Part shown: positions 1-10,520 of the stretch, piece after piece
How positions within the stretch are numbered: the stretch's first letter is position 1
Layout: the number at the start of each line of letters is the position of its first letter
Assembly (NCBI GenBank): GCA_010015745.1
Contig: ML978161.1
Span: 310,001 to 374,000 of the forward strand
DNA: 64,000 nt
Origin: Setomelanomma holmii
Lineage: Eukaryota > Ascomycota > Dothideomycetes > Pleosporales > Phaeosphaeriaceae
Direction of reading: 5' to 3'
Program-made: the position numbers and the translations under genes
Notes under the pieces: generated by a model
What the model was told of the DNA's origin: nothing
Seen by the model: only the letters and a program-made list of their open reading frames with translations
Databases searched by the model: none

Positions 1-1421
1 AGATATTGAAGAAGACTGGGAAGAGGTGTGGGTATCTGAAATTGTCTGAGGCGTTTTTCAATGTGTATGAGTTGATTTGATAAGTGCTATCTAGCGTGTA
101 GTGCTGTACGTCTGGAGGAATTGCTGCTTGTCTACATTTTGACCTTGGGCGACACTGGCTTGGAACAACGATTCGGCTTGAAGGATAAGTCACTATGCCT
201 TCTTACCTTGTCTGTACCGCTGCTTAAGTCTTAAAGTATCTCCTCAAAGAGCGGATGTGAGCTTGCTACCCCACATCTTGAGAATTCCGACTTGGTTGTT
301 TTGATGGTCCTCAACACCACGACCCCTCGAAAGATGCTACCTTACCATATCGACTGGGTGAGAGTTCTTACCCTGTCTGTATCACTTCTCAAGGCTCTTT
401 TACTCAGTTCGCACAGGAGATATAGCCGGCCGGTATCGTGTCGTGATATATTTGACTTGATGGGTTGGGAGGTTCAACCCCCGGATCATCACCATTTCGC
501 CGGTGAGCACCATACAGCATATCAAACACATGGATATACATCTCATATACACTATTAATGACCGGAGATCAACTGTAAATCACCTGCATCAAGTTTTATC
601 CTCAACTTCCTCACTCCATCATCCGCGTCTCAACACCACATCAAGCACATCACAAGCAGTGAGAAAACACGAGCTTCTGTCTTTATCGTTTTGCATTGTT
701 TTTTTGCTATGAAGCTATCTGAGTTATCTATCTACCGTGTGCCTCATCATGGTTAAGGCCATTCCTATCGTTGATCCATCGTTGACCATGCATAAGACTC
801 GCATCGAGTCATACCGTATCATATTGCATCGTGTGAATAGAAGCAAGAAAGTGGCCGTAGCCAGAAGTATTAGTACTGAAGGGAATGAAGACTTGCCGAT
901 AAGCAGCGGTCTCGTGAAGAAAAGAAAGGCCCGAATTCGGGTCCATCAACGCCATATCATCCACCCGTCCGTCCGTATCCAATCGTGCATGCATATGTCG
1001 AGCCTCGAAACAAGCTGCTCCAGAACAGACGACGGTGCTGCTTGAGCGAGGGGACTTGCAATGCTTGTGGTTCCGTTGAACGCCGTTCCTTGATCCGTGG
1101 TGTGGGCAGGTAAACAATTGTGATGCATGAAAAGAATCTATTGTGGTTGTTTGGGGAAATGCAAATGTCCTGATGCTGAGAGCTTGAGGGTGCTGACTTG
1201 GCGTACTGGTGGACCGGGGGTAGGCGCCTGAGACAGGTGTCTGCTGGTGAGCAGAGTGGTGTTTGAGATGCGTGGACGAGGTAGCAGTAAGGCCGAAGGT
1301 CGGTGGGTGACATAGGGGGGTACAGTGCAAGGGGTGCTTCGGCACCTATCATAGAATGTTGTGTCTTGCTTGATATTTGCGTAGCGATGATCAGGAGTGA
1401 CAATCATGACGCGAGCGCCAG
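1..1421. other. Region without a supported gene, downstream of MAT
   Basis: Short open frames occur on both strands (the longest about 180 codons, minus strand near 809-1345), but they overlap one another, are low in complexity and show no family motif or convincing splice structure. In Cochliobolus a beta-glucosidase gene (BGL1) lies on this side of MAT; I see no trace of it here. The stretch may hold the MAT 3' UTR near 1400. Confidence 0.5.
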
Positions 1422-3079
1422 TCAGTATGAGTGCTCATAGATGGAGGGCAGTGTGGCATTGCCATCAGCGCCGGCGCGGAAAGCGAAAGCTTCCTCGCCG
1501 AACTCATAAAACGGGTCCGCACCGAGCTCTGCATCAAGCTCTACTTGAAGACGGTCGTGTCGAAGAGACTCTGTGTCATGAATCTGCTCGTGAAGGCCAA
1601 GTCCTTGTTGTCCGAGCTGCAGGAAGGTGATGGGGTCTGAGACTTCGGGCATGTCGCTGGCGAAGGCGTTTGTGAAGCCGGTGAGATCCATATCTGCCAC
1701 ATTCGCGAAGGCGCTATCAATCTCGGCGGTCGTCATGGTGACTTCTGGAACGGAAGCGAAGTCCAAGGTAGCTGTTCCAGCGACCGCGTCGGCAGCTTGC
1801 TTAGCCTTACGCGACTGTCGCTTCTTCTTCTGACCTGGCTTTCGAGGGCTGTACTTGTAGTCGGGATGCAGACGCAAGTGCTCATCCTTTGCGGCCTTCG
1901 CGGCAGCCTGCCATGGCTTCTTCTGATCTGGAGTGAAACTATGCCAGGTCTCTGAGCAGTGTGTAGCTATTGTAGAGTTAGAATAGTGTGTGTAGAATAG
2001 AGGGAGATGCTAGCGCTTACAAATTTCTTGTACGGTGAATTGGGGATTCTCAGCCTTGAGGGTCTTGCGCATCGCATCTCTGAAGATGATCCAGCAGTTC
2101 ATGGGTCGAGGCGCCTTCTTTGCACCAATTGAAGTCGCATCAGGTCTGGGTGAGTTCTGGTCGGAAGCCTCTGTCTGCGCCATTGCGATCTGTTGTCGGA
2201 GGGCGGGAGCAGTGCTAGACTCCTTCACTGTCTGCCGCCTAACCCTTCGCACGTTACGTGCCACCACTCTAACGGTATGAAAAGAAGACTCTGCATCGGT
2301 GATCGATGGCTGCTGCTTGCCCTTCTCGGGTGCTGGGTTGACGGAGCGTCCAAGAAAAGTCGACGAGCTCATGTTCAGCTTGGGCACGTAATTCGGCGCA
2401 TAGCCTGTCTGCTGACAGATGCTGGTGATGTCTTCGACGGAGATGGCCATGTCTGCGAACCCTGCACTAATCGAAGCAGCTAGGGGGTTGGCTGAGTCGC
2501 GTACAAGTACAGGACAAACTTCGTTGTTGATATGGAGCTTCCATCCATGGCTCTCAAGGTAGGTATCGGGGGAAGAGATCTTCAGGTACGGACAAATGCT
2601 CTGGAAGAACTTGTCGAGAGGGGCGTTCTCGTTGCCAACTTGATCGCGGATAGAAGACCAGGCTTTTGCCATCAAAGACCAGAGCGACTTGTTGGGCTCT
2701 GCTTCCCATAGCTGGCCAACGAGATGGGACAGCGTCTTCATCGGCCACGTCTGCAAGGCAGGGATCGTAATGTAGTAGCCTGCAGTCGAGTCAGTCATGA
2801 CGAGGTAGAGATCCATATGCAAAGCTTGCATCTAAATCCTACAAAGGCGTTGAGAGCTTTCTTGGCCTTCTCTGGAGTCGTAGCAGGCATAGGCTCATCT
2901 ACAACTGGAGGCGACAACAGGAGCGCAGCAGTGAGCGCAGCTTGAGCTGCAGGTGAGCTCACATCGCGCATCATTGCGACAATCTCGCGGCCGCTACGCG
3001 CCTGCAGGAAGTCATCGATATGCGGACTGAACGAATCCCTGGGCATGTTCGCGTCGATGTGGAGGAGCTTTGAGTACAT
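1422..3079 (-). CDS. MAT1: Fused mating-type protein: alpha box plus HMG box (MAT1-1-1/MAT1-2-1 type)
   Basis: Predicted mating-type transcription factor of 517 aa with two DNA-binding domains in one protein. Exons are 3079-2830, 2779-2021 and 1966-1422. The alpha box starts near residue 74: NAFVGFRCYY (77-86), then WPMKTLSHLVGQLW and NKSLWSLMAKAWSSIRDQ, with the rest of the domain to about residue 200. A linker rich in arginine (VRVVARNVRRVRRQ) follows. The HMG box spans about 306-380: APRPMNCWIIFRDAMRK, ENPQFTVQEIS, the tail HPDYKYSPRKPGQKKKRQ, then an acidic C-terminus. Exon 2 alone encodes the end of the alpha box, the linker and the start of the HMG box without a stop, so the fusion is genomic. 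Intron 1 (2829-2780) lies at the usual alpha-box position but has a GC donor (GCAAGC...CTGCAG). Intron 2 (2020-1967, GTAAGC...ATAG) interrupts the HMG box. The start is the first ATG in frame; ATG codons at residues 12 or 37 are less likely. Known: alpha-box and HMG MAT genes are normally in opposite idiomorphs; fused forms are known from homothallic Cochliobolus. Confidence 0.93.
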
Positions 3080-3744
3080 AGTTTAGTGATGATAGGCTGC
3101 CTTTGTCGCAAGCCTTTGAAGTTGTCGCGCGTTGGCAAGGTGGGTTGAAAGTTGACAAAGAGATATGAGAAAAGGTTGAAGTTGAAGTTGAAGTTGAAGT
3201 TGAGTGGGTGAGAAGAATTGTGTAGTTGAAACAAAGAAGGGGAGCGCGCAACTTTAATAGGTGGCGGGGTAGGCAGCAAACGGGAGCGTCAGTGCATTCA
3301 CCACTGGTCACTGCGTTCACCGTTGGCTTCACCATGATCCGCGGAAGTCAGAGCGATCACGTGTCTTGGAGTGTCATGACCTGCAGTCCATATTCGTTGG
3401 ACGCAAAGTGATCATTGGGTAGAGAGCATGGTGAGGAAAAAGTTGCCAACTACCATGCGGTCTTGAGAATCTGAGACAAGCACGGAAAGTGAGCGCCGCT
3501 TGGCTTGTGCGAGAGAAGACTTCACCAGCTGGCAATCTCAAAGCATCATCGGTATCCTACAATGAGACGTATACAGACCGTTCAATACATGCCGCATGAT
3601 CATCGGCGCGCATTGATAATGACAGAATTCGAGGAGGCTGTTGAAATCTGCAACTTCTTCGTCCCTCTCGCGCTGGCTACAGATGGCGCCCGGTAAATGC
3701 ACAGCCTGCTCGAGAGTTTTGAAGAGCGTGCTGTTCCAGCGAGT
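3080..3744. promoter_or_regulatory. MAT upstream region
   Basis: This 665-bp interval between the MAT start and the 3' end of the ORF1 homologue (both on the minus strand) should hold the MAT promoter and leader. Apart from the hexanucleotide repeat at 3175-3204 I see no clear element, and no convincing coding frame. Confidence 0.45.
3175..3204. repeat. GTTGAA hexanucleotide repeat in the MAT leader
   Basis: Five consecutive hexamers (GTTGAA four times, then GTTGAG) lie about 100 bp upstream of the MAT ATG. On the coding strand they read TTCAAC, a pyrimidine-rich leader-like tract. Likely a simple microsatellite in the 5' UTR or promoter. Confidence 0.85.
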
Positions 3745-4666
3745 CTAGATACCGCTGATGGATGCAAGCATAGCGTCTGTGGTGATGGTCCAATCTCTCG
3801 TTTGGCCTTTCCAGTCTGCAGTTCTACCGCCCGAGACTCGAACAACAACAACTCTAACGTCATCGTCCTCGACATAGCACTTAGTCCCGCCATCGCCTTC
3901 CCCATCGTTGTCAGTCGCGGATCCTGGTGTGCAGGCGCTATTGCCCCAAACACCTACCACAGGGTAGCTCCCGTCGTTGTTCTCCGCATGAGAGCCAAAG
4001 GTATTGTTGGCAAGGTGCTGGGCTTTATACCAGCTTTCCTCATCCGAGTCAGATTCTAGAAGTTCAGCCGTGCCATTGATGGTAGTACTGATTCTGCTCA
4101 AAGAAGCCGTGTTCATGCCTAGGAGCAGCTCCGCTAGGGACCCAGAGCGTGGTGCAGGACGTGTTGGAGATGGTGAACGTCCTGGCTGATTCAGAGTAGG
4201 TGGTCGATGTGAAATCCAATCATGAACGAGGAGCGAGACAAGGGGATTGGACTCCAGATTGCGTGTCTTGCGAGAAGCCGGTGGAGTGGTCATGATGATG
4301 ATTGGTGTTTTCGTGTAGGGGGAACTGGGGAGGTACGTGTAATTCATCAAAGATACGTGGGGAACGTTGTTCGAGCATGTTGCAAGATGCAGCTATATAC
4401 CAAAGTCAGGCATGAAACTCAAACTCTTTCCAAAAGTGCACAATTTATGGTTTACGGATTTTGAAAGACAAAGGGAGAGGAAGGATCATCGAGACTTAAG
4501 CAAGGGCGAAGCAAGGGATAGCCTTGCAGAGCTAAAGTATAGCTTGCTACAAAAATCCATGAATGTCAGGAAGACTTACAAAGCGCGCATTTTGTAGGCA
4601 TGTTATAACCTCTTCTGGCAGACTGTTGGGTGCAGTGGAAGCTGTAGGAGCTGCGCTTGAAGCCAT
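3745..4666 (-). CDS. Pyridoxamine 5'-phosphate oxidase-like FMN-binding protein (MAT-flanking ORF1, YLR456W family)
   Basis: A 244-aa protein of the split-barrel, PNPOx-like flavin-binding family represented by yeast YLR456W/YPR172W. Exons are 4666-4580 and 4392-3745; the 187-bp intron has GTAAGT and TATAG ends and joins CLQNARF to LHLATCSNNVPHVSLMNYTY. Family hallmarks are LPEEVITCLQNAR near residue 16, LATCSNNVPHVSLMNY, IIMTTPPASRKTRNL, NPLVSLLVHDW, and the C-terminal TKCYVEDDDVRVVVVRV. The start was chosen at the ATG in a GCCATGG context; an in-frame upstream ATG exists. The biochemical function is not established for the family. A homologue called ORF1 sits beside MAT in Cochliobolus, so this gene supports the MAT-locus reading. 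It is divergent from the RhoGAP gene, 238 bp away. Confidence 0.88.
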
Positions 4667-4904
4667 GGCTGGGAGGAGAGCACCATGCACACTGCGAGCC
4701 ATGTATGATGCAAAATGATTGCGTGTCCAGTGTTCGTGGGATGTCACCTCGTCTCTGTGTCGCTGTGTGGCTGTACAGTGCAATTGTCATAGCGGAGCGC
4801 GATGAGTGAGGTTGAGATATGATGCAACCGCTGTCCGTGCACACAAAGGCGGCAGCTGCATCCTGGTTCCGCGCGGAGGTAGCACCGACCGACGACATGC
4901 TGCC
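4667..4904. promoter_or_regulatory. Bidirectional promoter interval, ORF1 and GAP genes
   Basis: A 238-bp interval separates the divergent starts of the PNPOx-like gene (4666, minus) and the RhoGAP gene (4905, plus). It must hold both promoters. No TATA box stands out, and the start sites are not mapped. Confidence 0.5.
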
Positions 4905-7198
4905 ATGGCAGGCACAAACATGGCGAACTCGACAACCACCACAGCGCCCGCCATGGCCGCCCCGCCTGCCATTCCACCCATGGAATCAAACGACAGCTTC
5001 AACCCGGACTTCAGCGCTGCACCTGCCCCTGCCGAGGACGGCGCCCTGTCATCACCAGTTGATGCCGTTGCGCCCACATCGCCAGAGCAGCGGACAGCCT
5101 CGCATGACGTGCAGACGCAGCAGCGCGTCCACGATGTTATGCAGTCAGACGTCGGCGTCTCCACGCTGCTCAACCGCCTCAAGGCCAGCATTGCGAGCGC
5201 CCGGGTATGCGCCATTTGCTACGTTGAGACCCACCCGCTAATGCGCCTGCACAGGACTTCTCCAGCTTCCTCAAGCGGCGCGGAGCCCTCGAGGAAGAGC
5301 ACGCCGCCAGCCTCAAGAAGCTGAGTCGCCTCACCATCGACGGCCTGCGCAAACCCGACACACGACACGAAAGCTACTCGACGCAGTTCGAGCATGTGCT
5401 GCACGCCAACGAGCGCATCGCCGACAATGGCACCCAATTCGGCCTCGCTTTGCACGCCATGCACGAGAACCTTCTGCAGCTGGCCAACAAGATGGACGCG
5501 AATCGCAAGACATGGAAGCAGCAGGGGCTGGCCGCCGAAAATAAGGTCCAGGATGCGGAGAAGCTTGCGGAGAAGGCGAAAGCCAAGTACGACCAGCTGG
5601 CCGACGACCTCGATCGCGTCAAGACAGGCGACACCGGGGCTGGCAGGAAGTTCGGCCTCAAGGGACCTAAATCAGCGGCGCAGCACGAGGAAGATCTCCA
5701 GCGCAAGACGCAGGCGGCAGACCAGGACTATGCGAGCAAGGTGCAATCAGCGCAGGCTTCGCGCAAGGAGCTGGTGGCCACGACACGCCCGCAGGCTGTC
5801 GCCGCGTTGCTTGACCTCATTAAAGAAACGGATGCCGCGTTGACCATGGAGATGCAGAAATACGGTATGTTCGTCGCATCATTGTGACCAGCAGGTGCTG
5901 ACCGAACTAGCTTCCTTCAACGAGAAACTCGTAGTCACCAACGGCCAGGTCGTCAGCCCTCAGCCACTGAAGGGAAGCAGCGTACAGCCGCCGCCAAGCG
6001 TAAACCAGCTCGTTTACCAGATCAACAACGAAAAGGACTTTGACGAATACGTGCTGAAACACGCCGCGAAAGCGCCTATAGTCAAGTCTGAGCTGCAGTA
6101 CGTCAAGCATCCGACACAAGCCTCCGCACAATCGCATCCCACACCCCCACCTGCAGCGAGCGCTGGTCGCCGCACATCGCTGCAGATGCAAAATCAGCCT
6201 CCACCTTCCTTCTCATTGCCGCAAGCAGACCAGCATCCCCCACCTTCATTCCATACGGACCCGCCACAGCAGACCGCGTACTCTAGCTATACACAGCCGC
6301 CCCAGCAGCAGCAGGTCTCGCAGGCGCCAGGTCCACAGCACACCAATTCAGCATACTCGCCTGTAGCTCAGAACCCTTACTCCCAGTCGGATTATCCGCG
6401 TGGCCCAGCGGGCCAGGCAACTGCACAGCAGAGCAGTGGTGTTCTTTACAACAACTCCCAGCCCCATACGAATCTCTACAATAACACCCATCCTCCTGTT
6501 AATCCCATCTTTGGGCTTACACTAGAAGAATTGTTTCGACGGGATGGCTCACCTGTGCCCATGGTTGTGTATCAGTGCATTCAAGCAGTGGACTTGTTCG
6601 GGCTTGAGGTCGAGGGCATATATCGCATTCCTGGCACGTCGTCTCACATTCAGCAGATGAAGGCATTGTTCGACAGTGGTACGTTCTGCTCATCGCCGTA
6701 TGGTGTGACTATGTCTAATCTGGCGCAGATGCATCGCAAATCGACTTCAGGAATCCTGAGGCATTTCAGCATGATGTGAACAGCGTAGCAGGGCTCTTGA
6801 AGCAGTTCTTCCGTGAGCTTCCCGATCCTCTGCTCACCAGGGACTTTTACAGCAAATTTATCGATGCCGCACGCATCGACGATGATACAATGCGTCGAGA
6901 CTCCATGCATGCCCTTATCAACGCGCTCCCCGATCCTAACTACGCGACTCTCCGCGCCCTGGCGCTACATTTACACCGAGTGCAACAGTCATCGGAGGTG
7001 AATCGAATGAGCACCGCAAACTTGGGCATTTGTTGGGCGTGAGTTTCCAGTCTCAGTATGGGAAACACTATGCTGACAGAACGTAGTCCATCGATCATGG
7101 GCCCTCATAAGGGCAATAACATGGCTGATGCAGGCCTGCAGGCGCGCGTCATCATTACCATACTGGACAACGTGCTTCAGGTATTTGACGAGGATTGA
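4905..7198 (+). CDS. F-BAR and RhoGAP domain protein (MAT-flanking GAP)
   Basis: Rho-family GTPase-activating protein with a membrane-bending F-BAR domain, like yeast Rgd1/Rga7; expected at the cell cortex and septum. Five exons: 4905-5204, 5255-5864, 5911-6678, 6729-7038, 7087-7198, giving 699 aa. All four introns are 46-50 bp with GT...AG ends. The F-BAR region runs about residues 80-310 (LLNRLKASI, RDFSSFLKRRGALEEEHA across the first intron, then coiled coil). A proline/glutamine-rich linker (about 320-500) precedes the RhoGAP domain (about 505-699). The catalytic arginine finger is in GIYRIPG (R542), followed by GLLKQFFRELPDPLLT and NLGICWAPSIMGP. The protein stops at FDED, right at the end of the domain. 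The start is the ATG in a TGCCATGG context; another in-frame ATG lies 99 bp upstream. In Cochliobolus the MAT neighbour GAP1 is also a GTPase-activating protein; orthology is inferred from position and domain. Confidence 0.9.
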
Positions 7199-8032
7199 GT
7201 TCGTCTGTAGTCGTTCGCCAAGCACATCACATGGGCGCAGCATCAATCTTCCCATCAGGTATCAAAAAAACTGTGTTGGTGCACAACAGTGATACCCAAC
7301 CTAGGACGTCGCGGAGAGATTGGAGTCGTCCAATCTAGTATCTATTTGAAGTTCGCATGCAACTTATATTGTCCTTACAACGAAGGGTGAGATGTATACC
7401 TAACAACATTGCAGATTACACTCCCTCTCGTCTTGTCCAAGGTCACAAGGATCAGTCTCTCTCGAAACTGACACTGCGCTTGGGCTCAAAATCGGCCTAG
7501 TAAAACAGCTATAGTAATCTTTCTTAGCTCAACGTAACAGCACGGGAAGATTGTATTGAGCTAAGCTGTGTATGAATTGTTTATGTGACGAACATATGAA
7601 CGATTCTCCCTTCATGTTTTGAACCTTCACGTCGGTACTGGCACTATCGCATGGCGAGGATATACCAATCGAGCACGGTTGCAATCATCTTGCTTGCCTT
7701 CCATGACATCAACTCGTACAGATTGGCCCTAGTGCTTTATCAGTCAGGTCTCTTCACTTGCAGAAGGACTAATCAAACGATTCAAATCCATGCCGGAATT
7801 CGGTGCCAAGCAGCGACTCAAGCAAGGGTTGTGGGATGGCTGCAAGCTTCTTTATCCCTAATGTCAAGCTTACTATTGTTCCGCGCTTTGACCTTCCTCA
7901 AGACACAGCTAGGCGCGCCGACCAGAGATGGAAGCAGCGAAGATTTCATAGGAACGGTGCGCTCCATACCTGTAAGTATATGTACGTGTGTAATCTCTGC
8001 GTTTTGAAGGCACGAGGCAACGAGTCAACACA
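7199..8032. other. Intergenic, GAP to DHCR24-like gene
   Basis: 834 bp with no supported gene. It should include the 3' UTR of the RhoGAP gene and the promoter of the oxidoreductase. Small overlapping frames around 7651-8189 are not supported. Confidence 0.4.
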
Positions 8033-9580
8033 ATGGACACCTATACGATCGACCAGCACGATCAAGCTGTACGGAAACTCGCAGACGAAGTCGCTAGGTT
8101 CCACGCCGATCAAGTACCATTCCGGATCAACCATGGACCTACCAACTCTACCCGCAGTCGCGATTCCCGGACTCCTCAATTACGCATAGCACATCTCAAT
8201 CATGTCCTTGACATCGACACTAGGGATGGGATTGCGACGGTTGAGCCTAACGTTCCTTTGGACTCTCTTGTCTCCATGACCTTGGGGAGAGGCCTGATGC
8301 CGCTTGTTGTAATGGAGTTTCCTGGTATTACTGTTGGTGGTGGTTTCTCTGGCGCAAGTGGAGAAAGCACTGGATGGAAAGAAGGACTATTCGACTGTAG
8401 TGTCGATGAAATCGAGATGATCCTAGGAGATGGCTCGGTGGTGAAAGCAACGAAAGGGGGCCATAATTCGGATCTGTTTGATGGCGCCAGATGTACTTTG
8501 GGAACCTTGGGCGTAGTCACACTACTGAAGGTTCGCCTTACACAGGCCGCAGACGCCATACAACTCAGCTATCATCATACAACAAGCGTTGAAAAAACGA
8601 TAGACAGCTTAACGAAGCTGTGCGATGATGACAACACATCCTTCGACTTCATCGAGGCACTGCAATACGGCATGACGAAAGGGGTCATCGTGACAGGAAC
8701 ACACGTCTCGTCCAAGTCTGGAGCCACGGAGAACCTTCCAATATCACGATTCGACCGAGCACATGATCCATGGTTCTATATGCACGCAAGAGAGACCAGT
8801 GCTTCTCACACGGAGTTGGTACCGACACAAAGTTACCTTTTCAGACACGATCGTGGCGCCTTCTGGAGTGGAGAAGTGTTTTTCAAATACTATGGTCTCC
8901 CAAACAACCGCTTCGTTCGATGGCTTCTGAATCCTCTCCTGACAGCACGAGCGATCTACAAGGCGATGTTAGCAACAGATTCTGCCGACGGGGCGGTTAT
9001 CCAAGACCTTCTACTCCCACTAGAGACATCCGGAGCTTTCGTGGAGTACGTGAACGAAGTTCTGAACATCTGGCCAATATGGATTTGTCCAATCCGCAAA
9101 CATCCAGACGCCGCGAATATCCTGGGATGGCCATTTTACAAAGCTGCAAATGCGACAGCTGGTACGAGTCGATCTAACAGTCGTCGAGACGGCTCTGCGA
9201 GTACAAAAGGGGAATTGATACTGAACTTTGGAGTCTGGGGTCCTACCGATCCTACTCCAACAGCAATACAGAAAACCAATCGAGATCTAGAACAGAAGCT
9301 TCGAGAACTGCGCGGGATGAAGGTCCCATACGCTGCAAACTTTTACACCGAGGAGGAGTTTTGGGCGCTGTACGATCGCGACGCTTATGAAAAGCTCCGG
9401 AAGAAGTGGCATGCAGAGGCGTTACCTAGTATGTATGACAAAGTACGTCGAAAGCAGGCAGATACCTCTGGGGGTGACGACTCAACCAAGCGACCTCAAA
9501 AATTGACCTGGAAGGAGGCAATACTACAGATATGGCCACTGGGAGGTCTGTATCAAACTTTCCATGTATTGTTCAGATAG
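8033..9580 (+). CDS. FAD-binding oxidoreductase, DHCR24/DIMINUTO-like (paralogue 1)
   Basis: An intronless 515-aa flavoprotein of the FAD_binding_4 (vanillyl-alcohol-oxidase-like) fold, most like delta24-sterol reductase DHCR24. The FAD-binding part covers about residues 20-190: VPFRINHGPTNSTR, then a glycine-rich ITVGGGFSGASGES, then CTLGTLGVVTLLKVRL. The substrate half includes DPWFYMHARE, LFRHDRGAFW and IWPIWICPIRKHP, with the family-typical tail EEEFWALYDRDAYEKLRKKW. The C-terminus is hydrophobic (QIWPLGGLYQTFHVLF), which may anchor it to the ER membrane. Known: DHCR24 reduces the C24 double bond of sterols; fungal homologues are usually of unknown substrate, because ergosterol synthesis uses other enzymes. 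A divergent paralogue lies at 59120-60637. Substrate not assignable from sequence. Confidence 0.9.
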   Translation: MDTYTIDQHDQAVRKLADEVARFHADQVPFRINHGPTNSTRSRDSRTPQLRIAHLNHVLDIDTRDGIATVEPNVPLDSLVSMTLGRGLMPLVVMEFPGITVGGGFSGASGESTGWKEGLFDCSVDEIEMILGDGSVVKATKGGHNSDLFDGARCTLGTLGVVTLLKVRLTQAADAIQLSYHHTTSVEKTIDSLTKLCDDDNTSFDFIEALQYGMTKGVIVTGTHVSSKSGATENLPISRFDRAHDPWFYMHARETSASHTELVPTQSYLFRHDRGAFWSGEVFFKYYGLPNNRFVRWLLNPLLTARAIYKAMLATDSADGAVIQDLLLPLETSGAFVEYVNEVLNIWPIWICPIRKHPDAANILGWPFYKAANATAGTSRSNSRRDGSASTKGELILNFGVWGPTDPTPTAIQKTNRDLEQKLRELRGMKVPYAANFYTEEEFWALYDRDAYEKLRKKWHAEALPSMYDKVRRKQADTSGGDDSTKRPQKLTWKEAILQIWPLGGLYQTFHVLFR

Positions 9581-10520
9581 GGCTTGTTTGGATAGAGTAT
9601 TCGGCCACGCTGGCAGGCAGAGTATGTAGTGAGTTTGTCATATAGATGCTATAAGTGTATTTCAGAGACAACCCTTGGCTTGAGCCCTCCCAGAGCCCGT
9701 CTATTTCAAAAAGTCGAGGTGCAAGATTCTTTCGGATGAGGATTCTTTGGCTGAGATTTGAGTGGGGTGCCGAAAGAGAGTAACTCCGAAGCTCTGAAGT
9801 GGCTAAGTGACAATATTCCAGAACAATTGGACTGGCTTCGAAGGTCAGCATACATGCACCGAAGCTGGGTGTCATCTGAATCGCTATACACGGCTGAGTG
9901 ATGCGAGAACTTGTGTCATGGCTGCCTCTCTGCTTTCACCGGCTCCGAGGCTGGAGGCAAGCTGATTGCTGCTTGGAGAAGTGACACACAACCACGCGCC
10001 TTTAGCCATCGGCACTACTTACTTGGCAGTACAGCGTGCAGATGGCGCGAGCTGTACTTTGTGATTGGGTGTCTCTACATTCAAAGGTGCACACAGCGGC
10101 GTGTGATCTCAGTCAAAAGGTTGTATTGCGAGGACCCTTGTGTTCAAGTCCTACCGCCCAAAAGCGGGCGTTCCGCGGCGTTCCTACGTTCGTTCCACGC
10201 CAAGCACGCTTTCCCCAGAATTTAGCTGCGGATAAGAAGGCACGCTAGCTTCCTTCGCCTATTGACAGGGAGAGCTCCAACTAACAGTGAGGGGAAGCTA
10301 CCCACGGTACCTACTTCGTAGTTCAAACCACAGAACACTCTCCGTCAGACGCCGCTTTCACCATTGCGTCCAACCTAGCACATCGCTCGTCTCGTCACAG
10401 GAGACCGCCGCTTCGATACGGTCACACAGATTCAGTCTCCTCACTCCCACTCCAAACTACCAATTGACGCCGCGAGGCAGTCTTGCCCCCGACACTTGAG
10501 GGCCACTCATCGCGACCACG
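9581..10520. other. Intergenic, oxidoreductase to NIPSNAP gene
   Basis: 940 bp without a supported gene. A TTCAAGTCC string near 10146 resembles a tRNA T loop, but the flanks do not pair. Probably a 3' UTR plus the promoter of the NIPSNAP gene. Confidence 0.4.

Noticed and set aside
809..1345. 178-codon minus-strand open frame
   Set aside because: Overlaps several equally long frames, is rich in H, S, T and P, and shows no motif or splice context.
10100..10200. tRNA-like TTCAAGTCC string
   Set aside because: The five bases on each side of the would-be T loop do not pair, and no matching acceptor stem or anticodon arm is present.
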